From NCBI RefSeq assembly GCF_016086655.4, contig NC_052137.2:34120007-34184006 (forward strand): a stretch of DNA of 64,000 bases, given 5' to 3'. Numbering within the stretch: position 1 is the first letter of the stretch; every line of letters begins with the position of its first letter. Positions 24,216 through 35,290 of the stretch are shown one piece after another. The stretch is from Lepeophtheirus salmonis (Eukaryota; Arthropoda; Copepoda; Siphonostomatoida; Caligidae). Under the pieces are notes generated by a model, which saw only the letters and a list, made by a program, of their open reading frames with translations, ran no database searches and was not told the DNA's origin. A program made the position numbers and the translations under genes.

Positions 24216-24490
24216 CAGGGGCGTCTCCAGGATTATATTTTGAGGGGTTCTTGGTTTTTGAAAAAAAATTGAAAAGAAATCTATAAATTTAAATATTTTG
24301 GAAAAAAAAATTCGATAAATTAAATTTCAAATATTATTTCTATTTTTTGACTAAAAAATTGTTTGTTTGTTATTAACAAACAAACAATTTTATATTTAAA
24401 ATTTAGTTTTTTATTAGCAACTGTAGATTTTTTAATTTTTTTCCAATAAAATTAAATTTTTTATGTGCAGCTGTAGATAAATAGCGAGTA
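24216..24490 (+). repeat. T/A-rich family H element, copy 4
   Basis: It has the clearest 5' terminus in the window, CAGGGGCGTCTCCAGGATTA, followed by GAGGGGTTCTTGG and T/A-rich units. The 3' terminus is missing. An inverted repeat, AATTGTTTGTTTGTTA/TAACAAACAAACAATT, lies at about 24358-24390. Confidence 0.6.
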
Positions 24491-24529
24491 TCCTATCATA
24501 AATAGATTCAATCATATTCAAAACCTGTT

Positions 24530-24650
24530 TGAACGTTCGTGTGTGCTCATAAAAGACGGAGAGTAACCCTAAGGGTTTGTTCCAGAGTTAGAACTGTAAT
24601 TCCTTATTAGACTCAGAGTAGAATTGGGGATCGACATCAAAGTAATTATA
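24530..24650 (+). repeat. Dispersed repeat family A, copy 6 (middle part)
   Basis: GGAGAGTAACCCTAAGGGTT, GACTCAGAGTAGAATTGGGG and ATCGACATC follow the middle of family A; neither end is present. Confidence 0.65.
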
Positions 24651-27089
24651 GCAAATATATTTTCTTTATATCCTATTTATTTGTTTAATTGGTCTTTATT
24701 TATATTGCTCATAATTTATATGCACAAACAGAATATATGTATATATTTTAAATTCATTTGGTCCATAACGCTCCTTAATTACTTAGCAATAGTCTACTCT
24801 GTAAGAAACTATTAAATTAATATACATATATTTAAATTATGAATAAATTAAGGATCCATTGCTACTACGTCTTAATCCGTTGAGCAATCATTTATTTATC
24901 AAAGAAATAATAATAAGTATTAACAACAATTTTCATTATACGAATGATTGATTGGTGAATATCAAATATCTCAAAATATGAATAAAACATAGATAGATCT
25001 AGTATCAGCACTTCATCCACATAATATCTAATCCAATCACAGAAATTAATTCATCAAAATTTGTTCATCATTACTCAAAGTAAGTGTGTGTAGAAGATAC
25101 TTGTATTCCTTCCTTTTATAAAATGATTTTTTTAGACTCACTCCACTATTCATATAATCCATCAATGCCTCAAAAAATATCAAAAATTGACCTACATGGT
25201 ATGAATGACTATTAGATGACTTCAACTCAATATATGAAGGGCTCAATAGGATTGTCTTCTATTATAGTTTTGTTATTTCTAATTGCTTCATTCTTTTTGA
25301 TATACTCTGTCTTTTTGTATACCTTTTATTAACCTCATAACCGGAAGGATTACACAAATTAAAGAATGATATCCCAGCCAAACTCATCATTCATCGGATA
25401 TTTTTTACTAAATATTATATCTACTACATAGCGGAAGCCCTTTTGTAATTTTAAGCTTCTATCAAATGCTTCTACAAACATTTATTTGCTCAACACTAAG
25501 ATATAACCTCCCAAATAATTTTGAGGTGTTGAAGGATAGGTACTGATATCTACTTTCTAGTTTTAAAATGATGACCTAAAAAGGAGTAAACAAGGTAAAA
25601 AAATTAATAGTAGACAAATAAGAAAAATCAAGGAATTAAAAGATATCATAGTACCTCGTCCTAATATTCCTTACTCGTTTGAATAGTCGTTACTCGCTTG
25701 AATAGCAGTAAGTCGTTCTAACACTTTTTTCGTTAATATACATATTTGTCAGTTAAAAAATATATATATTTAAAAACATGATTGAAAGCCATTCATTTAA
25801 TTTCTTTCTTTCGTAATTTATCTTTAAAGATTAACTACAAAAATGAGCTTAAATTATTTGAATTGTGGTCATTTAACAGTTCATTTAATCATCACATCAT
25901 TATTTTACTATAGTATCGTTATAACCGGTACATTTTTAGTGGCACTGATTCTTATGAATATTGATTGTAGAAAAATTATAGTTGTTAAATAGCTAACATT
26001 TATTTTTTTAAATATTAATCCTCAATAAGGATCATCTGATTTTAAAAACCCTTTCAAAACCTCTAATAAGTAATATTAAAGATGCTCATTAGATACATCG
26101 ATATTATTAACCGGGTCGTATTAAACAGATTTTTCCCTCGACTAGATGCAAAACTATTTGAATCCGAAAGAAAGAAATACAGAAGCGATTTTTTTTTTTT
26201 TTTTTTTTGCGCAACAATTAACCTACTATTACAAAGAAAGAAAGTCAGTCTAGGAAGATTTTCATCTCATAATGTATTCGAACAAGAAAGATGGGGGAAT
26301 TCAAAGTTTTGGAGGAGAAACAAATTTGTAAAAACTCGTCTTTATGGAACACAATCCGAGTTTTTTTTTTTTTTTTTTTTAGTTTACTTAATAACATTCG
26401 AGTACTTTTTGACAAGTTTTGCTTGCGGAACATCACTACTCAAAATAACTGAAAGTGTAGATGTAAAAACAAAGTGTTTAGTAGGGAAGGGAGTTTTAAA
26501 GTTCATTAGGTAGATTAAAGTATTTTTATCCAATGCAGTTGAATATATACCTCATTTGATACTAGATGAAAACATTTTCATACATTAATAAGTAAAAACG
26601 AATATATATTTATATCTTTATTATAAATCATCTTGTGTATACTTTATTTTTTGGATTCTTACAAAAATTTAAGAGCAATCTACAAAATGAATAAGTCGAC
26701 GACCTTACACGTTCATTTTTTATTTAATCTGCAGGATTGTAATCAACGTTTTTTGAAACAATGTTTGTGAATCTTTAAGACCATAGATTATCATATTATT
26801 GTTATTGTTTTTCAACAGAAACCACTTGTTTAATTAAAAGATTAAACTTTTGCTCCAGATTTGTTTTCATAAAAAGTAACCCCATTAATGTCTATCTTTC
26901 CAACAGCAATATTTATTCCATTTCTAAAAGTATCTAACTCATATAGCTGGCTTGGTTATCGAGCGGAAATGGGGTCCCTTCGAACTGTTTGTTCATTTTA
27001 ATGTTCACGATTGACAGACAGAATCTTTGAACGGTGTTTATTTAGCCGTTCATTGCTTTACAACTTTTTCATTGTTCTCCATTGTTTAT
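24651..27089. other. No gene; two long T tracts
   Basis: AT-rich. The longest open frame in the window (26082-26513, 143 codons) lies here. It is held open by two T tracts of 20 bases (26189-26208 and 26361-26380) that read as Phe runs, so I do not call it a gene. Confidence 0.5.
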
Positions 27090-27640
27090 TATTGCATCAC
27101 GCAATCTTTCTTTAAAAAAACATAAAGCAGCCCCCAAATCATTTGGTAGTTAGAAAAATGAGTCTATCATGCATATGTTTTTTTAAGTATCATTGTCATA
27201 ATAATTCTCCCAATTTTTAAAATGAATTACATTTATCCAATTCTTAATATTAAAATCCTACATAGTATTTTATTCGATACCGCATTATAAATTGTAACAT
27301 GACTATGTAATATCTTTATAAACGTGTAGATATATATTTGTATATGATAGGGAAAATTTCTTCATAGAAATAATAAAAATGGCCTATATATATGTATACG
27401 ACGATGAATCAACAAGAAATTGTAATCTTGTCCTTTTGCAGGGGCATCAAAAATCGAGGAATTTTTGAGTTTATTTTCTGAAAAAAGATCCAATCAAGGT
27501 TAATTCTTGAAATATATTGAGAAAAAAAAAACCCCCCACCCCCCAAAAAATAAAATAAAAATATGTGAACGCCCCTGTTTTGAAAACGGAGCATAATTTT
27601 ACATACACTAACTGATTACTTAATTTATTCATCAAAAAGA
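27090..27640. repeat. Dispersed repeat family B, copy with family H insertion
   Basis: It aligns with 51180-52140 from ATTTGGTAGTTAG through AACAAGAAATTGTA to ACGGAGCATAA. This copy carries the small family H element at 27439-27577. It lacks the mariner present in the other copy, reading CCTATATATATG straight through. Confidence 0.7.
27439..27577 (+). mobile_element. Short family H element with both inverted ends
   Basis: It begins CAGGGGCATC and ends GAACGCCCCTG, its inverse. Comparison with the family B copy at 52069-52120 shows the uninterrupted site: GTCCTTTTTGGAACGG there, against TCCTTTTG-element-TTTTGAAAACGG here. That implies a duplication of about 5 bp (TTTTG). It holds a T/A-rich filler and a C run (27531-27541). 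The CAGGG-type ends recall hAT non-autonomous elements. hAT normally makes 8 bp duplications, so the class is unsettled. Confidence 0.65.
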
Positions 27641-27724
27641 AAAAATTATGAAATAAATTTATTAGTGATGAAAATCATTTTCATAATCTGTGGTGTTCGC
27701 AAGTGTTTGTCTTTAGCTGCGACC

Positions 27725-27840
27725 GCCTTGATAGTGGGCATGTTAAAAAAGAAAAATAACACGGTAACCCTGACAATTTCCAGAAAGTTTTGTAGGAGAT
27801 CTGCTAGAATCAGCTGTAACTAGGGAGGAGGGGAAAATAA
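27725..27840 (-). repeat. Dispersed repeat family A, copy 7 (3' part)
   Basis: GGGCATGTTAAAAAAGAAAA, ACGGTAACCCTGACAATTTC and CAGCTGTAACTAGGG are the reverse of the 3' part of family A. Sequence continuity is lost upstream of GGGCATGTT, which may be the true family end. Confidence 0.6.
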
Positions 27841-28789
27841 ATATATGAGGATGTTATGAATTACTCTATAACTAACTTCTCAACCTCCGAGAATTTACAT
27901 GGTAAATTTTCAGAAGGAGGGCAACATTTTTTACATAACGAAGGTAAAGGATTAAAGAACGTAGTCGTTTTTTCGTTTCAAAAAATATATGAACGGATAT
28001 AAAATGTAAAAGGGTTCAAACATTGGTTTCTAAATTTAGGATTTGAAGTAAATAATAAAACAACGTACATCAAAACTGAATAACAATTACGTTTTTCCCA
28101 AAAATTAAAAGGATGTTTGCGAATTAATTATTACCATTAAGATAAAACTGAAGGTTAAAATCTATATATAATATGATGGTATGCAATATGTAATATTTTT
28201 CGAGATTATTTATTAAGGAAGTTTTGTTTGCGTAAATTAAGAACGAAATATGTAGATGAATTGAAATGAAACGTGAAGTTGGGAGTAATTGATTTTTTTA
28301 ACAATGTATTTGTGTATTTATGTAACATATACAGAGTATAAATATTCCTTTTATGCATTTACAAAGGTGTTGGATTAATGCTTCATTCAGTTCGTGGATG
28401 GTATCCAAAACAGACCATCATAATTACGCCTCAATTTTTCAAAGTTTCAATGCATGAACTTTAATTCAAAATGTATACAAATGAATAGACTCTTTGTATT
28501 ACGTATTTACTTGTTGCTTGTCTCTATTGTTTTTATGTTTTTTTTGAAAATTAATTAACACATTTTTAAGTCGTGGAGTGGTAGTGGTACTTCATTATCT
28601 TTTAACAGTGTTGGAAAAAAAAAAAGCAGTCAGAAAGATTGTTTACAATACTTTAAACACAAGTAATACATCAACATAAAACAATCCTTAAAAAAAAGAA
28701 AAAAAAAATAAAGAAAGGGAGAAAATCCAATAATTCTTTTTTACTGCATATATATATAGCTCAATATTTCATGGACAAGTTTGAATTGA
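27841..28789. other. No gene seen
   Basis: AT-rich with A and T runs. No recognisable coding or repeat signal. Confidence 0.45.
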
Positions 28790-29540
28790 ACTGGAAGGGC
28801 TGTAGCTCCCCCAAATTGATTTTAAAAAATATAATTTTTTGAGAATAGCAATGGATTTTAGAAAAAAAATCCCAAAAATTTAATTTTTTGTCAATAACTG
28901 TTGTTTTTTGAAATTTTTTGTGAACAGCTGTTGATTTTCGAAAAAAAAATCCAAAAATTTTATTTTCTCTGAATAACTATTGATTTTTGAAATTTTTTTG
29001 TGAAAAGCTGTGGATTTTTGAATTTTTTTGAGAATGGCAATGAATTTTAGAAAAAAAATCCCAAAAATTTAATTTTTGTCAATAACTGTTGATTTTTGAA
29101 ATTTTTTGTAAATATCTGTTGATTTTTGTAATTTTTGTAACAGCCGTTGATTTTTGAAAAAAAAATCCAAAAAATTTTACTTTTTCTGAATAACTATTGA
29201 TTGTCGAAATTTTTTTGTGAAAATCTGTGGATTTTTGAATTTTTTTGAGAATAGCAATGAATTTTTGAAAAAACTTACCCAAAAATTTTTATTTTTTGTA
29301 AATGGCTGGAGATTTTGGAAATTTTTTGAAAATAATAATGGATTTTTTAATTTTTTTCTAAAAAATTTAACTTTTTGTCAATAGTTGTGGATTTTGAAAA
29401 TTTTTTAACTTTTTGTGAATAGTTGTGAATTTTTGAAATTTTATGAAATAAAATTACATTTATGGATTATTTTGTCAAAAAATCCAAAAAACCAAGGACC
29501 TACTCTCCCCAATTATAATCCTGATTATGCTTTTGCTCTA
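28790..29540 (-). repeat. Large T/A-rich family H element with higher-order repeat
   Basis: It reads in reverse orientation. It begins CTGTAGCTCCCCC (inverse of the family 3' end) and ends ACCAAGGACCTACTCTCCCC and AATCCTGATTATG (inverse of the 5' end). Inside, units such as TTTTTGAAATTTTTTTGTGA recur every 40-60 bp. A longer period is visible: GAGAATAGCAATGG-type starts at 28841, 29030 and 29247, about 190-215 bp apart, each followed by the same order of sub-units. The open frame on the minus strand is low complexity. Confidence 0.7.
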
Positions 29541-30020
29541 TGAAGAATGAAGTTTGCCCATCTACGAAAGAATTTTATACATTCGAGCACTTTATGTCAT
29601 TTTTTTCAGTCGAACAGGGATCAAAGGATATTGAGTACGAAGAATATAGGTGAACTGAGCCATAATATAAGTTGTGACGCTATGGCAACACTGATAAGAT
29701 AGAATCATCCTTTTCTCTTCAGTAAATCCATTCAATTGAATCAAAAAATAAATGAGACGTTATATTAGAATCATTCTTATGGAAGAAAAATAAAAAAATG
29801 CATCAAGGATGCCTTTGAATCAATCGGACATCTTTAGATCTGTTTTTTATACATACACAAGAAAAACAACTACATACTTTGTTTTGTGGTGAATAAAAAT
29901 TCCACATAATTAAGTAATCTTAATTATATATTTGGTCTTGACCTACATTAGAACATTTGATTAAACATATTAATAATCATATATGGATATGCAAATTTAC
30001 AGCAAACATACACATTTAAT
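29541..30020. other. No gene seen
   Basis: AT-rich flank between a family H element and a family G element. No coding signal was recognised. Confidence 0.4.
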
Positions 30021-30165
30021 AGTGTTGAATTTCGGTGTGCAAATCCTAAATCAGTCTGAGACTGTTATATACCAGAAAAATATTGAACAAACCAGTTTGT
30101 TCAAGAACGGCCTAACAGAAAAATTCTGTGTAGATTGGACCAAAGGAAAGCTCGGTCTATATTGA
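30021..30165. mobile_element. Probable family G MITE, copy 2
   Basis: It starts TAGTGTTGAATTTCGG, like other G copies. Inside is a near-palindrome GAACAAACCAGTTTGTTC (30086-30103) and GATTGGACC near the right side. The right end is not exact. The 60-codon frame over it is not a gene. Confidence 0.4.
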
Positions 30166-30236
30166 TTTTATAGATTAATTGTTTATGGTGTATTAATCCA
30201 GATTGTATTTTTAAGTGAATTTAAATTATTTAATTA

Positions 30237-30771
30237 TGACGTCATCTGTAGCGCCCACAGGATTTGATTTGGAAGGAGGAGCTGGCTGTTACTCTAATTT
30301 TTGTTTTAAATGGGGTTTGGTTTTTTTGACAATTTTGACGGATAAACTTTGTTTTTGTTTAAAATGTCAAAATTTGACGGATGTATTTTGTTTTTTAAAA
30401 AAGTCTTTTTTTGTTTGTTTAGAGTTGTCATTTTTTGGTAGAGATCAAATATGTACAAATAACTTATTCTTTTATAAAAAGCAAATTGAAAAAAAATGAA
30501 AAAATAATAGACAACTGAGAAATTTCAAATTTTCTAGAAAAGGCAAAAAAATTTAATTACTATAACTATAAAAAATCACTCAGATGGTGGTTTAACGGCC
30601 TCTTGATCCCTATGGATCCGGCCCACTGACGTCATTTGTATTTTCAAATTGTCAACATCCGTACAATGACGTCATACGAAGTTTTCAACAGCGGTTGCTA
30701 GATATTTATGTGATATTTACTTTATCTTGTAGTTTGATGTGTTACGTATGAAGCTTTTTTAAGTGACGTCA
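30237..30771. promoter_or_regulatory. Four TGACGTCA (CRE-type) palindromes in 535 bp
   Basis: Exact TGACGTCA occurs at 30237-30244, 30627-30634, 30667-30674 and 30764-30771. This is the consensus site for CREB/ATF bZIP factors in animals. No gene start was found beside it, so a regulatory role is inference; a repeat carrying the motif would also explain it. Confidence 0.4.
30250..30570 (+). repeat. Decayed T/A-rich family H element
   Basis: CGCCCACAGGATTTGATTTG followed by GGAGGAGCTGG resembles the family H 5' end, and T-rich units continue to about 30560. The 3' end is lost. Confidence 0.35.
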
Positions 30772-31430
30772 CAATCTTTGATGTCCTCCATTGTGGGACC
30801 CAACAAAATCAGGTTGTATAACATTGAAACCCATTTTTTCATTCATATTAAGTGAACTATTGGATGTCAAAATGGGGCTAATAAAATCAAGGTTCTTAAT
30901 GTCTATCAAATTTATGCCTCTATTGCATAGAAACAAATATTTATTACCAATATGTTATTGGATTATTTTTATATTAAAGAAAAAAAATGGACTTTTACAA
31001 TGGAAATAAAAAGATATTTTTGTCTGATGATTCTACTTTTATCGTCACTTATCTATGTAAAAAATTTTATTCCAAATTTTGTAAAAAATTTCAGTGCATA
31101 TTACTTTGATTCAAGTAATATATCACTGTTTATCATTGAGATCATGTAGTATTTAATCCTTGCGTGAAGTTCTTTTTATTCTTGAAGCCATTTAATAGAG
31201 TTAAATCAAAATTTATTATAAATTTGTACGTTTTATGTATTAAATATATCTAATTAGAACCCCTGAGATGAAGTCTTCTTCAATTACTATGGAATTTATT
31301 ATGTCATAAAAAGGCTCTGTTATGTAAAATTGTCATGTATGCTGATTATGCAACTCAGGTAACTGTGATGGGGAGACTAGGTAGATTTTACTACGGATTT
31401 TTGTATAAAATACAATTTTTTTCGGTGCTT
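30772..31430. other. No gene seen
   Basis: AT-rich. Two overlapping short plus-strand frames (30791-31149) are Leu/Ile/Phe-rich and show no family resemblance. Confidence 0.4.
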
Positions 31431-32176
31431 GGACAAAACGTCGACCGACAAAACGTCCAACAGACTAAACATCGAATAGATAGAATGTCGACCAGACAAA
31501 ACGTTGACTAACAGAATGTCGACCTTAGAACCTAAAATAAAGGGGGCTAATCCAAATGATGTTGCAATATATCCTATTCAGACATTTTCCGCCTGAAACA
31601 TAAACCAGCAGCACCATTTCTATATAAAATACCAGTAAGGGGCCCTCCCAATCCCCCTTATACATGTTGGGAGTATTTTCAGTCACCACCGTGTCCCAAA
31701 ATGGGATGAAACCCACAACCACTATTTAAGCAACCCCTAAACCCCACGCATACCCCCCCCAAATTGTTGAGCTGTTTTCAGGTACAGCCTGGCCCCAAAA
31801 TGGGATGAAACCAACCTCCACTATTTAAATTTACTCCACTGCCATTTACATCTCGAAAGGGTCCCCGAAATTTGATACTGTTTCGGATTTTATCTCATTT
31901 TTAGGTCCAGCCTTACCCGAATAACCCCAAACTTCGGGGTATAAATGGGGGTTTGGGATGGTTCCTTACTGTTAGTTTATGTAGGGGTGGTGGGGGAAAT
32001 ATTTCGGCTGGAAATGTCTGGAGTGAAATGTCGTAGAAACAGATTTTTATATTTTGAAATATAATATTTTCCGGTCGAGGTTTTTTACGGTAGACGTTTT
32101 GTCCATTTGACGTTATATGCATTCGACTTTTTGTCAATTCGACATTTTGTCGGTCGATGTTTTGTCTGTCGACGTT
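31431..32176. mobile_element. Foldback-type element with arrays of a 16 bp unit
   Basis: The left array (31431-31525) is about six copies of a 16 bp unit of the form GACAAAACGTCGACC. The right array (32072-32176) is about seven units of the inverse form (GGTCGATGTTTTGTC, TGTCGACGTTT). The two arrays can pair across about 550 bp. The interior is richer in GC than its surroundings. It holds three units about 100 bp long: CCCAAAATGGGATGAAAC at about 31694 and 31794, then a weaker AGGTCCAGCC unit near 31892. No transposase is encoded. Arrays of short units as inverted ends are the mark of foldback elements. Confidence 0.7.
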
Positions 32177-32359
32177 TGAATGTACTCACTTTTTTCCTCT
32201 CTATGTGAATATTATGCATGGAGATTTTCATTTTTAAGATCTGTTTTTTTTTTTAAATACTGTGAAGGAATTTTTCCAAGCTCAACTTTATCAGGATTCT
32301 AAAAAAATATAAGTAGTAGCACAATTAGACCTTCTAATTGTATTTATTTGACTTTATAT

Positions 32360-32720
32360 AAGCAATTAAATCTCAAAGTCTCCTTGCTTTCTAAAATGGC
32401 ATCGATCCTTAGAATGAGGCCCTTGCAGTTCTTCTTCACATATTCGTCAGATATGTCAGCTCACTCCTTCCCGAGGCAGAATTTAGGACACCCATAGTCA
32501 CACGTGAGGTGGCACAAGCCATCTTCTCGATAGCATCCCATATCCGATAGCCAAAAGTGTTGCAGTCTAGTGATAGTTTTTTTGGCATGTGGTTTCCTGC
32601 ATTCCTTTCAAAGCTCTTGTTGTCATCCTTCAGCTTTATAATCTTCCCCCTTAAAGAAGGAAACGATGTGGGAGATCTCGTTGTAATTTATTCCAACGTC
32701 AATACGCTCTGACAAGTGAC
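32360..32720 (-). pseudogene. Mariner transposase relic, C-terminal part
   Basis: The minus strand reads CNTFGYRIWDAIEKMACATS (third-Asp region, with the Asp replaced). After a frameshift it reads SDEYVKKNCKGLILRIDAIL and ESKETL. These match the C-terminal quarter of mariner transposases (NPCDFFVF..LDRMAC, then YVKKNCKGF..RIDAIL). Catalytic Asp 1 and 2 and all DNA-binding parts are absent. It is an isolated 3' fragment. Confidence 0.7.
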
Positions 32721-32900
32721 TTTTTTTTACACCCCCATCTCAGTTGTTCTTGGTCAGATGAAAATATTTGTTTCACAAGTATTGTATGTATCCAATGCTC
32801 TACCAGTTGATACTTAGGAAATAAATATGTAAATTATTTAGTAAAAGACATAAAATATTTCCAAGGTTTCATTTACAATTCTCGTACCATTTCTTAAGCC

Positions 32901-32970
32901 TTATAATATTATTTTTATAAATAATAATTGAAGACTTATAATATTATTTTTATAAATAATAATTGAAGAC
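32901..32970. repeat. Perfect 35 bp tandem duplication
   Basis: 32901-32935 and 32936-32970 are identical. The unit begins TTATAATATTATTTTTATAA and ends ATTGAAGAC. Identity among so much decayed sequence implies a recent event or an assembly artefact. Confidence 0.95.
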
Positions 32971-33439
32971 TAAATAGTTGCATTGATATTCTGTAAGTAA
33001 GCACATTAATTAATTAAAAGAAATAAAAAAATATAAATAATTAATCATTGTTGCGGTTCACGAAATTTGCGGTTTTTATATTCAATTGTAATGTTTAATT
33101 GAATTCATTAACCAATTTCTTTATTATTACATATAAGTACTATTGTTACTTAAGTTTCTCTGGGAAGGGAGAAAATAAGTTAATTAATGCAGATTTACAA
33201 AAATGAAAATCGCAAAAAATCTCAAATTGAAATAAATTAAAGATAAGTTAATTTGTGTTTTGTTTTGATTTTATCTTCGGTTATGGTTATTTTCTTTATT
33301 CCTTTTTTATTTATGATAACATTTTAAACAAGTTTATTTCTGTTGTTTTAATTTCAATTTTCTTATAATTTTTATCACTAATAAAACTAATAGAAATAAG
33401 TTCAAAAAAAAAAAAAACAAAGGTCATTCGAATAAATTA
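32971..33439. other. No gene seen
   Basis: AT-rich flank between the tandem duplication and a T/A-rich family H tract. No signal was recognised. Confidence 0.4.
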
Positions 33440-33650
33440 TGCAGCAGAGCAAAAAATTTAATTTTTGGTAAATAGCTTTGGATTTTCGAAATTTCTTTAC
33501 ACAATATTTATTTCTATGAATATTTATAGATTTAAAAAAAAAATCCAAAAAATTTAATATTTGATATGTTTCTCCGGGAATGGAATTTTTTAAGAACATT
33601 CTGAAATCCACAGCGGATTCTGAAATTTTGCCCCCAAAAAAAAAAAAAAA
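33440..33650. repeat. Decayed T/A-rich family H tract
   Basis: AAAATTTAATTTTTGGTAAA, GGATTTTCGAAATTT and AAAAATCCAAAAAATTTAAT are family H sub-units; CCCCCAAAAAA at the right may be a remnant end. The minus-strand 114-codon frame over it is low complexity. Confidence 0.45.
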
Positions 33651-33984
33651 ATTATATATATATTCCTTGGGACGGCCTTCGATTTGCAAATATATATGGG
33701 TATCACTAGGGATGTAAAAATTGTACAAATCTTCGTGAGCATACATTTAAAAAAAGGTATTTGTTGGTAAACTATAAGAGGTTACTGTTCCTATTAATTA
33801 GTTTTTCCTATTTAAACATTCAAATGTATATGAGAGTAAGGAAAAATGTACTTTATTTATTAATATTTATTTGTAGATATGTCGTCTATTAAATTTGGCA
33901 ACATATACTTTTCTTTTCGATTTACACTCACGAGGATTAAGGACAATATCTTTGGATAAAACTAATAATAAAAATCCAGAGTAG

Positions 33985-34075
33985 AATGGGTATGTTAAAA
34001 AAATTGAAAATCAACATGGTAACCCTGACAATTTAAATAATATTTTGGAGGATTTGGCAATCAAAGAGGAAAGGA
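33985..34075 (-). repeat. Dispersed repeat family A, copy 8 (3' end)
   Basis: GGGTATGTTAAAAAAATTG and ACATGGTAACCCTGACAATT are the reverse of the family's 3' end; continuity is lost after about 34075. Confidence 0.6.
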
Positions 34076-35119
34076 AATGGCCTTTGTATCTCTTTCATAA
34101 TACTTATATTCCGGTTCTTAAAACACATAGAAAACATCTTGGTCCTGGATTGGTACTATTGAGCCGAGTTATACAGGAAACATTTATAAAATTTTAATTG
34201 ATAGGTCCAATAAACCAGATCTTGAATTGAGATCGACTGTACGTAATTTAGTATATATTCTTGGATTATGCTCAGTTCTGAACAATCCAACAGTTTTTTA
34301 ACTACATCTCTCAAACTTGGGCAGCTGTGCCCAAGAATTATATGGCAAGGGGATCCTGTCTTTAATTCTACGTCAACAGTGGATATTTGGACACTAAATG
34401 CATGTAAAAAAAATTTAAGGGTATAATTTATCCAAGGCATTTAGAAATGGAAGCAATAACTAATAATATAATTACTTTTTATGATCTGAACTGCATTAGA
34501 AACTCCCTTTTAAATAAATAAAAAAATGTATCGGTTTCACCTTACAAAATCGCAAAATATCATTTACATCCAGGGGCCTGACACTTCACCCATTAACGTC
34601 TAGGTGTACCCTTTGGTCCTCTTTCAAAAATGCCCATAAATATAAAACTAGCTGTTCTCTAGTTTTGTTATTTCACTGAACATGTCTTTAATAGTTGTGC
34701 TGCCATTAGGATGAACTGTAATCATGATCACACTTTTCTTTGTTAGTTGTAATTTGTCATTGATAGCGCGTGAGAGAATTTTTCATCAATACTTCATCAA
34801 TCTGTTTTTGAGGAATAATTGCAGAAAAGCCAGATGAGATTACTATATAAAAAAATATAAATACCCACACATAAGTTATACTAGGAGTTTATATCGATGG
34901 TTTGTTTTATATTTCACTCCTACGAATATATAAATAATTGCAGTTTTCGAAATAGGACTGTACGGTCCAGGCAGGCAGGCATTGGATTGGTAATTTGAAA
35001 CAGCCCTATTGGACGTGCAGGCAAAACCTTATATTTATTCTTCATATTTTGGGCTTAAGCTTTTCCAATTCTATACCTTCAAGTACTTTTTACTGAAAAA
35101 GGGTAAAATTTACCACGAA
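34076..35119. other. Unrecognised minus-strand frame of 94 codons (34156-34440)
   Basis: The frame contains LKTGSPCHIILGHSCPSLRD and VVKKLLDCSELSIIQEY. It has mixed, protein-like composition, unlike most noise frames here. I cannot link it to a family and see no splice sites or flanking exons. The rest of the stretch is AT-rich. Confidence 0.2.
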
Positions 35120-35290
35120 ATAAACAATCCAGTTTCTCTTTAGGGAAGGATTTTCTCTAGTCAGGAATCAAATAATAATGACAACAGCTAAGGAAAAGAA
35201 AATTCATTTTTCAGACTACCAATTCCAAAAAAATACGGGCCATCTAAAAAATACACCTGATTTTTATCACTGGGTTTGACCCATGAATAA
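35120..35290 (-). repeat. Dispersed repeat family A, copy 9 (5' part)
   Basis: AATAATGACAACAGCTAAGG and ACTACCAATTCCAAAAA are the reverse of the family's 5' part. It extends a little further outward than the other copies (CGGGCCATCTAAAAAATACA). Confidence 0.6.

Noticed and set aside
26082..26513. Longest open frame in the window (143 codons)
   Set aside because: Two 20-base T tracts give Phe runs and hold the frame open; the rest shows no family features and no splice context.
29079..29282. Lys/Phe-rich minus frame
   Set aside because: Low-complexity reading of a T/A-rich tandem array.
34156..34440. 94-codon minus frame considered as a retroelement fragment
   Set aside because: No reverse transcriptase, integrase or protease motif could be seen in any frame nearby.
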